The notes under the pieces were generated by a model. That model was not told the DNA's origin. It did not search any database and saw only the letters and a program-made list of their open reading frames with translations. Both the position numbers and the translations under genes were made by a program. 50,167 bases of DNA from Phocaeicola faecicola (GTDB lineage Bacteria > Bacteroidota > Bacteroidia > Bacteroidales > Bacteroidaceae). Positions 1 through 6,868 of this stretch are shown here, one piece after another. Numbering within the stretch: position 1 is the stretch's first letter; the number at the start of each line of letters is the position of its first letter. The stretch is taken from NCBI RefSeq assembly GCF_013618865.1, contig NZ_JABSOE010000033.1, positions 1 through 50,167 on the forward strand, written 5' to 3'.

Positions 1-43
1 CCAAAGTGGGCTGTATTTCCGAAATATTTTGTATCTTAGCCAT
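1..43 (-). CDS. 5' end of an unidentified gene running off the left edge
   Basis: An ATG at 43 opens a minus-strand frame (MAKIQNISEIQPTL) that leaves the window after 14 codons. Its leader contains a pair of inverted repeats (61-97), and a strong hairpin lies behind that (117-158). Short stems just upstream of a gene at an otherwise degraded locus are typical of insertion-sequence ends, so a transposase is possible. Fourteen residues are too few to name a family. Confidence 0.4.
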   Translation of the reverse strand, partial: MAKIQNISEIQPTL

Positions 44-60
44 ATCTTTGTTGGGGTATT

Positions 61-97
61 TCCCCCGTTTTGGCTGCCAAACCTTATTTTCGGGGGA
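61..97. repeat. Inverted repeat in the leader of the left-edge gene
   Basis: Arms TCCCCCG (61-67) and CGGGGGA (91-97) are perfect complements around a 23-nt loop, immediately 5' of the ORF that starts at 43. In transcripts entering from outside, the fold could mask the start region, a known way IS elements avoid impinging transcription. That role is inferred. Confidence 0.45.
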
Positions 98-116
98 ATA
101 TCTAAAGATACAAAAA

Positions 117-158
117 AGCCAACTAATCCGCAATACATTGTGTATGAATTAGTTGGCT
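117..158. terminator. Hairpin, probable bidirectional terminator
   Basis: An 11-bp perfect stem, AGCCAACTAAT (117-127) with ATTAGTTGGCT (148-158). It is preceded by AAAAA and followed by a T-rich stretch, so it could terminate transcription from either side. Confidence 0.6.
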
Positions 159-200
159 AATTTTATACTATTTACTGAGTGTCCCTAAAGAAATTTTGAA

Positions 201-237
201 GGGAGAATCCGACGGTCAGTTACCGCAAGATTCTCCC
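201..237 (+). terminator. Hairpin, probable terminator
   Basis: GGGAGAATC (201-209) pairs with GATTCTCCC (229-237) and is followed by TATTTTATTT. The gene it would serve is not evident on the plus strand. It may be left over from a lost element. Confidence 0.5.
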
Positions 238-360
238 TATTTTATTTAATCTAACGTGAGTTCGAAATAAGAATAAATATATTTCACTGATAATTAACAA
301 TATAGCAATAAAAGTATTAAATTTTTAGTGCTGAATAATAATATTTAAACGATTACCGCT

Positions 361-550
361 ATGTTTCCAGAGTCTAAAGTTACAGAGATTTATTGTATGG
401 CTAATGATTTTGCAAGGAATTTACATTGCAACAGGAAAATATATGATTGAGGATAAAAAGACCAGACATCGTAACAAGCCCAACTGTATGAGTGATGCGG
501 TGCATTTTTCAGACTGCGACCATTATAGCCTACAGATTTATTCCAGATGA
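361..550 (+). pseudogene. IS982-family transposase remnant (N-terminal piece)
   Basis: From ATG 361 the frame reads MFPESKVTEIYCMANDF and then hits a stop. A neighbouring frame continues with EFTLQQE and then YMIEDKKTRHRNKPNCMSDA before similarity ends near 502. From memory this order matches the start of Bacteroides IS982-type transposases, whose usual length is about 300 residues. The piece has at least one frameshift and lacks the catalytic core, so it is dead. Nothing else was recognised in 240-677. Confidence 0.6.
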
Positions 551-677
551 TAAGCAACTACAGCACACCCTTGCCTGTATCCTTATCAGGAACATTTACG
601 TCACTGATCATTGATAGAAATCCCTTTGTTTTTATAATCATGTCCAAGACTTCTTTGTCTAACCGGTTACAGTATTC

Positions 678-1199
678 TCATGACATGAGACGTTGGAAAT
701 TATTCTTTTCCTCATTAAGTTCCTTTACCATAATAAATTCCTCGTCTGTTTCCTTTATTATTTTAAACCCAAGTTTAAGGTACATATGGACTGCATAATT
801 TGCCTTCTGTACGGAGAGCGAAACATGTTTATAGCCTTTACTGACAAGCAATTTAATTATCTCCTGCATTAAACGGCTACCAATACCTTTGTTCCTGTAT
901 TCCTTGTACAAGGATATGGAAAGAGAAGGAGTTTCATCATTTACATGGCCGTAATCATTCATGATGCGTACCCATGCAGCTCCTACAACCTTACCGCCAG
1001 TTTCGGCAACCAGACAATAATCATCTTTTTTCTTACCGAAATTTTCAATATAAACTTTCAATTCCGGCAATTCAACAACATCTTTCGATGGCGGCTCTAC
1101 ACCTTCGGGAATATAGATAGCTTCGTAAAGAAAATTTCTTAGCAAATGGTGTTCACCAGCTTGCAAAGGACGTATAATATAATTGGTTGATTCGTTCAT
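678..1199 (-). CDS. GNAT-family N-acetyltransferase
   Basis: A 173-residue single-domain GCN5-related acyltransferase, cytosolic and expected to use acetyl-CoA. The acetyl-CoA loop is visible as YRNKGIGSRLMQEII (Q/RxxGxG/A type), preceded by the beta-4 strand SLSISLYKEY. The C-terminal beta-5/6 region contains LGFKIIKE. The substrate cannot be read from sequence. The start ATG (1199) overlaps the stop of the upstream SRPBCC gene by 4 bp, so translation is probably coupled in a three-gene operon. After the TGA stop the same frame stays open for another 37 codons, which are ignored here. Confidence 0.85.
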   Translation of the reverse strand: MNESTNYIIRPLQAGEHHLLRNFLYEAIYIPEGVEPPSKDVVELPELKVYIENFGKKKDDYCLVAETGGKVVGAAWVRIMNDYGHVNDETPSLSISLYKEYRNKGIGSRLMQEIIKLLVSKGYKHVSLSVQKANYAVHMYLKLGFKIIKETDEEFIMVKELNEEKNNFQRLMS

Positions 1200-1591
1200 T
1201 GTTCACATTTTCTTTTCAGGTCTGCTATATACCGTTTCTGCTGTATTCTCAAATAAAACCATGCAAAAGGATATAACCACCATTTTTTCAGTTTTATTGC
1301 CTCTGTAAAAATTATTTCTGTCCCATTTTCAATCTGCCTGAAATGTCCTGTCCACTCCCCGGAAAAGTTCTCATTATCCATAAGGAATGAATATTTCAAG
1401 AAAGGCTTTAACACGGTAATAGTAAAACAGGTTACATAGCCTTCATTACTTATCTCCTTGAAATGACGCTCATCAGAAACTTCTATATCTTTTATATCAC
1501 TTCGCCATGAATAGTCATAAAGTGAAGTGACTGAATGCCAGACTGATGCTAAATCAGCCTGTATAAATGATTTTATCGTTGTGCTTATCAT
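1196..1591 (-). CDS. SRPBCC-like (START/polyketide-cyclase fold) protein
   Basis: A 131-residue protein starting MISTTIKSFIQADLASVWHSVT, the typical opening strand and helix of SRPBCC proteins. The middle has the usual alternating strands with an EWTGHFRQIENGTEIIFTEAI segment, and the C-terminus is a long helix rich in W, R and K. These proteins bind small hydrophobic ligands or act as cyclases or hydrolases; no ligand can be inferred. It overlaps both neighbours by 4 bp (ATGA type), so the three genes are likely one transcript with coupled translation. Confidence 0.7.
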   Translation of the reverse strand: MISTTIKSFIQADLASVWHSVTSLYDYSWRSDIKDIEVSDERHFKEISNEGYVTCFTITVLKPFLKYSFLMDNENFSGEWTGHFRQIENGTEIIFTEAIKLKKWWLYPFAWFYLRIQQKRYIADLKRKCEQ

Positions 1592-2145
1592 GGGACATCT
1601 TTATATTTGTCTTGCCGTTTCTCCCAATCCTCTTTGGTCAGCAAAGTAAAATGCTCCGTACGGATATCTCCTAAAGGAGAGGTCTTTCCTTTTTCCGTAT
1701 GATGAAAACGGAAACCGCATTTGTCCATTACTCTGCGGGACTTAATATTTCCGTCATAATATCCGCACCATACTCTTTTGATATTCAGTTCATAAAAACA
1801 ACGTAAGAGCAGACACTCAACTGCTTCCGGTATCAGCCCTTGTCCCCAGTAAGGGACACCAATCCAATAACCAATTTCGGCATCACCCTCCTGCATGTCT
1901 GCACTGTGCACTCCGTCACCGAACATGATGCCTACACTACCAATAGGTTCATTGGTCTCTTTTAAAACTACAGCATAAGTTTCCGGAGCAGAAAGTATAT
2001 CCCTTATTACCTCCCTGCTGTTTTCAACAGACGTATGTGGTGGCCATCCTGCTATCGGTCCTATTTTCGGATCTTGTGCATATTTGTAGAGAGATGCAGC
2101 ATCTTCTTCTGTCCACGGACGAAGTATAAGTCTTTCGGTTTTCAT
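1588..2145 (-). CDS. GNAT acetyltransferase, RimJ/RimL type
   Basis: A 185-residue protein that opens MKTERLILRPWTEEDAASLY, the signature start of the RimJ/RimL (Acetyltransf_3) subgroup. Later come IGYWIGVPYWGQGLIPEAV (the acetyl-CoA loop, GQG) and the C-terminal NIKSRRVMDKCGFRF. Members acetylate N-terminal residues of ribosomal proteins, or small molecules including antibiotics. First gene of the operon that continues into the SRPBCC and second GNAT genes through 4-bp overlaps. An exact substrate is not supported. Confidence 0.85.
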   Translation of the reverse strand: MKTERLILRPWTEEDAASLYKYAQDPKIGPIAGWPPHTSVENSREVIRDILSAPETYAVVLKETNEPIGSVGIMFGDGVHSADMQEGDAEIGYWIGVPYWGQGLIPEAVECLLLRCFYELNIKRVWCGYYDGNIKSRRVMDKCGFRFHHTEKGKTSPLGDIRTEHFTLLTKEDWEKRQDKYKDVP

Positions 2146-2284
2146 AAATCATTCATTTAGTTATAGAATCAAATGTTCGGTTATAATTTAATGTTATACA
2201 ATGAAATAGAAAATTATCAAGAAAGAATCTTTGCTTTCATATTCATTTTTTATATATACGGAGATACTATCGGTAAATAAACTG

Positions 2285-2722
2285 TCATTTAACAAATTCA
2301 GAAAGATTATCAATCATCTTTTTCAAATTGGCTTCATTTTCCTCATCTGATATTGTAGGGTCTTTCATGAAGCGGACACATGGTAAATCCGGACAGTTTC
2401 CACAATTTTTCCGCTTATGTTCACTGCAGCATTTCCATATAGGACATACTGTATCACCTGTATACTGAATCCAAAACACCTTACCTTTAATATTTCTGCA
2501 TCCTTTACATTCTTTTGGAAAAGACTTACAGTTTACACATCTTGCTCCACATGGCGAAGGATAAAAATAATCATCTTTCCAATACCACCATTTACACTTT
2601 TCTATATCCGGATTCTCAGAGTTAATATAATATTCCAGCGCACGATATAGATAAAGTTGACAACGGTCTATAGAACAGCCCCGTAGATTACACTCTTTCT
2701 GATATAAATCATCTGCCTTCAC
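2285..2722 (-). CDS. Cysteine-rich DUF3795-like protein
   Basis: A 145-residue protein with about 17 cysteines in CxxC or CxxxC arrangements (CGARCVNCKSFPKECKGC, then CPIWKCC and CGNCPDLPC). This is the pattern of the DUF3795 family, thought to bind metal or an Fe-S cluster; its function is unknown. The best start is GTG at 2722, because no in-frame ATG exists nearby. The upstream AGGAG sits only a few bases from that GTG and overlaps the end of tfoX (stop at 2727-2729). Translation is therefore probably coupled to tfoX. The frame is also open upstream, so the true N-terminus is uncertain. Confidence 0.7.
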   Translation of the reverse strand: MKADDLYQKECNLRGCSIDRCQLYLYRALEYYINSENPDIEKCKWWYWKDDYFYPSPCGARCVNCKSFPKECKGCRNIKGKVFWIQYTGDTVCPIWKCCSEHKRKNCGNCPDLPCVRFMKDPTISDEENEANLKKMIDNLSEFVK

Positions 2723-2726
2723 TCCT

Positions 2727-3152
2727 TTAAGAGAGTCGATTGAAGTATATCCATCCCATAGCTAGTAAATCCCGCTCAGTTTGTACTCCTACATTAGGGA
2801 GCTTACGAAAAGGATGTACTGTTTTCTTTAATGCGTTTGAAGATTGCTTTTGAGAGGGATATGGCAGGTATTTCCATAATCTACTCACTACTTCCTGTAA
2901 GATTGTCTTATGCTCGACATCCTGGATGTAATGTTCCTTTGCCCCTTCATAAGGGATTCCGCTTTCAGCATCAGACATCAAATCAGAGAGTTCAGGGAGT
3001 CTCTTTATATATGCTATATTGTCGCAAACCAGAATTATCGGTTTTTCATCGAGATAAATCATATAATCACCAAACATCTTCCGGCAACGTACATAGCCCA
3101 AGTCTTCAAGCTGGGAACTGATAAATTCTATAAATTCAATATTACTTGCCAT
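2727..3152 (-). CDS. TfoX/Sxy-family protein
   Basis: A 141-residue protein with the TfoX N-terminal domain (residues about 8-95: YVRCRKMFGDYMIYLDEKPIILVCDNIAYI) and a short TfoX C-terminal motif (KLPNVGVQTERDLLAMG). In Proteobacteria TfoX/Sxy controls competence. In Bacteroidetes the family is common but its role is not established. The C-terminal domain is cut short at about 20 residues instead of the usual 70-80. It forms a two-gene unit with the cysteine-rich protein, whose start lies 5 bp after its stop. Confidence 0.75.
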   Translation of the reverse strand: MASNIEFIEFISSQLEDLGYVRCRKMFGDYMIYLDEKPIILVCDNIAYIKRLPELSDLMSDAESGIPYEGAKEHYIQDVEHKTILQEVVSRLWKYLPYPSQKQSSNALKKTVHPFRKLPNVGVQTERDLLAMGWIYFNRLS

Positions 3153-3394
3153 ATAGCCATTTTAATCTGTAAGTTAATATAAGTGATAATAATGTATACT
3201 AAGAATGACCAGAATCCAAAGATTTCCACTCAACGGGTTATATGTAAATCAAATGTTGCATTAATATATAAGATTTATAATGTCTTTAATATTCTTATTA
3301 CAGCTATTATATAATCTGAACCCTCCGCATACCCAATCTCATCAAGCCAAAGCAGATAGTTTCCACCTTTATACTTGTATTGAATTTAGTATAA

Positions 3395-3701
3395 TAAGTT
3401 CCCAGAGTCTTTGTCGGCGCAATGCCCATTGTAACCTGGATGTCGGTACCCTTTCCGATGGTCTTTACAATCTTATGGCCGTAGGAAACTAGAGCACAGC
3501 CACATTGTTTGCCTCTAAGATGTCACGGATCTGATAGAAAGGTGTACACATCTTGATGCCCATTGCCTTTACTTCGTTGCTTCTGGCCACGACACAACCG
3601 TCATTGTTACTCAGAACAACGACAGGTTTGTCACGGAGCAACAGATTAAACACGCGCTCGCATGAACAGTAGAAGTTATTGCAATCGACAAGGGCTATCA
3701 T
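3395..3701 (-). pseudogene. umuC: umuC remnant, copy 1 (N-terminus plus a displaced internal piece)
   Basis: From ATG 3701 the frame reads MIALVDCNNFYCSCERVFNL, the start of the Y-family polymerase UmuC, through LEANNVAVL and a stop at 3489. Just beyond, in another frame (3395-3488), are KIVKTI and then KGTDIQVTMGIAPTKTL, which belong roughly 100 residues further into UmuC. The interior has therefore been deleted and frameshifts follow. The metal-binding Asp of the LVDCNNFY motif is present, but the palm, finger and little-finger domains are gone. Copy 1 shares 3496-3671 with copy 2 at 4694-4869. Confidence 0.8.
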
Positions 3702-3775
3702 AAATATTCTACTGCAAAGATATTAATAGTATAGCAAACTATAATCATCTATAATCAAAACTACCCTACAGAGTA

Positions 3776-3806
3776 TTGAATAAGTGTCAGGATATATGTA
3801 GCTTTG
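3776..3806 (+). promoter_or_regulatory. Bacteroides-type promoter of the DUF6624 gene
   Basis: TTG at 3776-3778, a 20-bp gap, then TAGCTTTG at 3799-3806. This fits the Bacteroides primary-sigma pattern (TTTG, 19-21 bp, TAnnTTTG). The predicted start of transcription leaves a leader of about 30 nt before ATG 3844. Confidence 0.6.
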
Positions 3807-3843
3807 CGCTTGATAAACAAAAATAGCCTAAGTTAGGTGTTTT

Positions 3844-4635
3844 ATGTCTAGTTTTTTGAAGTATGTTAAAGGACTTTTTTATATCTGTTTGCTTTTGTTG
3901 TTCTGCAATAAATCAGAAGCACAAAATTTATCAAGTATCATTGATAGCTGTCATTATTATCTGGATAAGCAAGATACTATGTCGTTTAATAAGACCTACA
4001 TCAGAATTCTTGATGCTTATGAAAAAGAGTATGATGCAGAACTACATTCTATTGAGGAAGAATTAAAAGAGATGAGAATTGAAGATCAAAGCATACGATT
4101 GTTACTGCTTGATGCTTCGAAGAAGAAACAAAATGTAAATAAAATAAGAAGGATAATGGACGACATAGACCGAAGAAATGCTGTCAGAGTTGCTGAAATC
4201 ATTGACCAATACGATTGGCTTTCTCCCGATGATATTGGATATGAAGCGAACGAGGCTCTTTTCCTTTGTATTCAACATTCCCAAGATTCTTTAATCCAGA
4301 ATAAGTATTTACCTATACTGAAAGAAGCCGTCCGAAATGGTGCGGCTAAAGGCTGGCAATATGCTTTTCTGACTGACAGGAGCCTTATGAATCAAGGACA
4401 AAAACAAGTTTATGGGACACAAAGAATAACCAGGAATGGAGTTGATTATTTGGTCCCTCTACAAGATATTGATAAGGTCGATTCGCTCAGAAAGGAAATA
4501 GGACTTGAGTCTTTGAGTGAATATATGAAAGACTGCGGACTAAAAAACGGCTGGAGCAAAGAATTTTACAGAAACAATATAAAACTACATGAATCTATTT
4601 TTGATTCATGGTTTAAATCGTTTAAGCAGAATTGA
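3844..4635 (+). CDS. Secreted DUF6624-like protein inserted between umuC fragments
   Basis: A 263-residue protein. Residues 1-26 form a signal peptide (positive start, LFYICLLLLF core, cleavage near SEAQ). The mature part has a helical segment (60-110), followed by DRRNAVRVAEIIDQYDWLS, then FLCIQHSQD and a TDRSLMNQGQKQVYGTQ stretch. These are the landmarks of the DUF6624 family as I recall it; function unknown. It has its own promoter and is AT-rich compared with the genes after 6.8 kb. Its last 30 bases overlap the end of the umuC copy-2 frame on the other strand. It looks intact, in contrast to the decayed DNA around it. Confidence 0.75.
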   Translation: MSSFLKYVKGLFYICLLLLFCNKSEAQNLSSIIDSCHYYLDKQDTMSFNKTYIRILDAYEKEYDAELHSIEEELKEMRIEDQSIRLLLLDASKKKQNVNKIRRIMDDIDRRNAVRVAEIIDQYDWLSPDDIGYEANEALFLCIQHSQDSLIQNKYLPILKEAVRNGAAKGWQYAFLTDRSLMNQGQKQVYGTQRITRNGVDYLVPLQDIDKVDSLRKEIGLESLSEYMKDCGLKNGWSKEFYRNNIKLHESIFDSWFKSFKQN

Positions 4636-5226
4636 AAATATCTTTTTTACCCGGCGGCTCATATCACCATACAGATTGTAGTTGGAACTGAAGACAGCCA
4701 CATTGTTTGCCTCCAAGACTTCACGGATCTGATAGAGAGGTGTACCCATCTTGATGCCCATTGCCTTTACTTCGTTGCTTCTGGCCACGACACAGCCGTC
4801 ATTATTATTCAGAACAACGACAGGTTTGTTACGGAGCAGCGGATTGAACACGCGCTCGCATGAACAGTATTCCTCGTTAGCCGGAACAAGCCAGATACAC
4901 TTCTACTTATCGTCAAAGCACACAGTCTTCAGTGTGAACTCTCCATCGATGAAAACCACAACGATGTCACCGTCCTGAGGTTCCAGGGCTTTGTCGATGA
5001 CAAGCAGGTCGCCGTCATCAATGCCGCAGTCCTTCATGAAATCGCCGGAAGCACGGGCATAAAAGGTAGTAGCCGGATGGCGTATGAATTCCCGGTTTAA
5101 GTCTATACTGCCAGTCACGTAGTCCTGAGCCGGTAAAGGAAATCCAGCCCTTACCCCCTGATTAGCAAACGGCAAAGTCAGTTCGCTACTCAGGTCAGCA
5201 GAATACGTGGTAAGTTTAATGTTCAT
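4606..5226 (-). pseudogene. umuDC: umuD-umuC deletion fusion with an internal amber codon
   Basis: From ATG 5226 the frame encodes a UmuD-like S24 protease of 107 residues. It has a possible self-cleavage site (RAGF, about residue 27), the catalytic Ser60 in ARASGDFM and Lys100 in EFTLKTV. A TAG then follows FDDK. Past the TAG the same frame continues KCIWLVPANEE (the end of UmuD) and runs directly into YCSCERVFNPLL (UmuC from about residue 11). An in-frame deletion has thus removed the umuD/umuC junction. The UmuC part stops at 4606 after SRRVKKIFSIL. Neither product can be functional: UmuD lacks its last strands and UmuC nearly everything. Confidence 0.8.
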
Positions 5227-5402
5227 CCGAGTAGTCCTTTCTCCAGCATTTCCTTACGAAGAAGTCCTTTCTCAACCTCAGTCATATCAGCCAGTTTTAA
5301 TCTGTGGGGGTTCTGTCTCTGATAAGCCTTGACATCTTCAATCACATCAAAATAATAGTATCTATTTATCGTATTGAGAAACTCAAAACAATATGCATGC
5401 AC
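5223..5402 (-). CDS. Small ORF upstream of umuD, coupled by ATGA
   Basis: A 59-codon frame ending LRKEMLEKGLLG, whose TGA overlaps the umuD ATG (ATGA). The part from YYYFDVIEDVKAYQ onward looks like real protein: RQNPHRLKLADMTEVEKGLL is charged and amphipathic. The first 15 or so residues, from a GTG at 5402, lie in DNA that on the other strand is the trkH-promoter remnant. The original 5' end may therefore have been lost. No family recognised; the coupling suggests an accessory of the old umuDC operon. Confidence 0.45.
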   Translation of the reverse strand: MHAYCFEFLNTINRYYYFDVIEDVKAYQRQNPHRLKLADMTEVEKGLLRKEMLEKGLLG

Positions 5403-5582
5403 TTATAATATATTATTAATTAACGTATTACAAGTTCCATAATTCATATAGCATACGCTTTTCCTATAAGTTTACAAAAGATGTTATATATGGAAGATAC
5501 ATTTCAAACAAATTCATTTTTATTCAGGACAAGAAAATTGTACATCAATTGCAAATTCCTTATCATTTATTTAAAAATTTAA
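5365..5582 (+). pseudogene. Decayed copy of the trkH regulatory region and N-terminus
   Basis: A 33-codon frame from 5481 (MLYMEDTFQTNSF...) matches the start of the intact TrkH at 36461/36470 (MLYMEEIHQTNSL) and then drifts to a stop. The DNA match is best over the 22 bases around the start, and it extends upstream. TAGCATACGCTTTTCC at 5449-5464 aligns with the intact sigma-54 promoter TGGCATGCGTTTTGCC, with the key GG and GC both mutated. TTTATCGTATTGAGAAA at 5365-5381 matches 14/17 of the upstream element found at kdp and trkH. The rest of trkH is absent. Confidence 0.7.
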
Positions 5583-5791
5583 TGAGATAAAGAAGTAAAA
5601 AATACAAACAGTATATACATTTGTTTTTATATATATATTTTACTTATTTTGTAAAAAGAGAAAATGCTCATACATGGGCGTGGGTTTATCCCACAGGGAA
5701 AGAGATATTTGGGGAAAATATATAGAAATGACAATTTGTTACAGGGCATATATAAAAATATGGTTATACTTTCATTTTTAATTTTATTACT
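5583..5791 (+). other. Leader region of the decayed lipoprotein gene
   Basis: AT-rich non-coding DNA. TACATTTG at 5616-5623 fits the Bacteroides -7 element, without a clear -33 partner. A small hairpin (GTGGG/CCCAC, near 5680-5693) follows. The rest shows nothing. Confidence 0.35.
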
Positions 5792-6539
5792 ATGAGACAA
5801 CAAAATTTTGTATTTTTCTTGTTCTTGACCATTTTCATGGGACTGTTTACATCGTGTACAAAGGATACAATTGACTTATGAGGAGTCGAGCAACACGGTA
5901 AGCGTGACTTACTCTGACGGAAATGTACCGACAATTCAGGATGGAAAGGCAATTGTGCTTCCCAGCCAGTACGACTATGACGTCCGAGTGATTGAGAAGC
6001 ATGAGATAAATGGCAATCAGGTAAGCCTAAAAACCAGACAGGGTAATATGTGGATTTATTCCAAAATACGGAGTTCACATTGACAACGAACCCGGATCTA
6101 TCTCCTGTAAGCCGTACTGGAAAGGGAGGATCAATCATTACCCCATCGCAGGTGACGCTTGTCGCGGGAGACAGTCGCATCGTGATTTATGATAATAAGA
6201 TGGCAAGCACTCGTGCAGATGTGAATATCGTGGATAATTTGTATACTTTCTCGCAGGATTATAAAGGGAATGTATTATATGAGAAGGACGGAAGCAAATT
6301 GTATTGGGACAAATGCGCTTTTGATCTTGGTTTAAACAGTGTGTTTTACTTTAACTTCAGCGAAGAGGTGATAGATGAAATCAAGAAGGGTGACAACGCT
6401 TACAAAGTATATAACTCCATTCAATGTATACATTTTTGATGTATCCTTGTTTGCGGGGTACTCCACCATTACAGACAACGTTCCCATGGGTGTAACATGC
6501 ATTACATTTTCAACGAATAACAATACTCACTTTAAATAG
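5792..6539 (+). pseudogene. Frameshifted lipoprotein gene
   Basis: Starts MRQQNFVFFLFLTIFMGLFTSCTKD, a clear lipoprotein signal (lipobox FTSC). Three frame changes follow. The first is after KDTIDL, where the next frame reads TYEESSNTVSVTYSDG. The second is near 6050-6070 at NMWIYSK, where the reading continues as NTEFTLTTNPDLSP. The third is near 6420, continuing VYIFDVSLFAGYSTI to a stop at 6537-6539. Joined, the pieces make about 245 residues. The frames abut without gaps, so decay is by small indels. No family was recognised. Confidence 0.75.
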
Positions 6540-6868
6540 GCCATTTTTTGTATATCGAGGACTTTCCTGTATTAAGACTCTCTTACGGGTTTTCTTCCTC
6601 ACCGAAAAAGTCCAGGACTGGAAAGTCACAGCAGAAAAAATTATCTAAAAGGAATAAAAATGTCAATTTATAAGCAAAATGCAATATAATTATTATAATA
6701 TACATATATCACCCCGCAATTATTAACAAATTATAAGCAATTAAGTCCCCCTATCAATTTTGCTGAGAATAATACCACCCAATATTTATCTTTTTGAAAT
6801 CAAAATTATATATTTGCCAAACAATTTGACACATTTAATAGGTATTACAAAGAATATAAATTGAAAAT
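6540..6868. other. Gene-free leader upstream of gltB
   Basis: About 330 bp of AT-rich DNA. TATATTTG at 6809-6816 fits the Bacteroides -7 element of a gltB promoter, without a well-placed -33 TTTG. The motif TTATAAGCAA occurs twice (near 6669 and 6731). No ORF or RNA fold was convincing. Confidence 0.35.

Larger units (their letters stand above)
3496..4869. repeat. Direct repeat pair of umuC 5' sequence (3496-3671 and 4694-4869)
   Basis: The two 176-bp segments are near-identical by eye and in the same orientation. They encode the same UmuC residues, from CSCERVF to EANNVAV. They bracket the intact DUF6624 gene, so recombination between them would remove it. The arrangement suggests a duplication, or an integration that used umuC homology. 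Confidence 0.8.

Noticed and set aside
565..677. In-frame extension of the GNAT gene past its TGA (37 codons)
   Set aside because: It reads fairly protein-like (KEVLDMIIKTKGFLSMISDV), but the acetyltransferase is complete without it. It could be a fragment of another gene; no readthrough signal was seen.
3290..3400. Minus-strand frame reading GGNYLLWLDEIGYAEGSDYI next to the umuC remnant
   Set aside because: It looks protein-like but has no start and I cannot place it in UmuC or another family; not enough for a feature.
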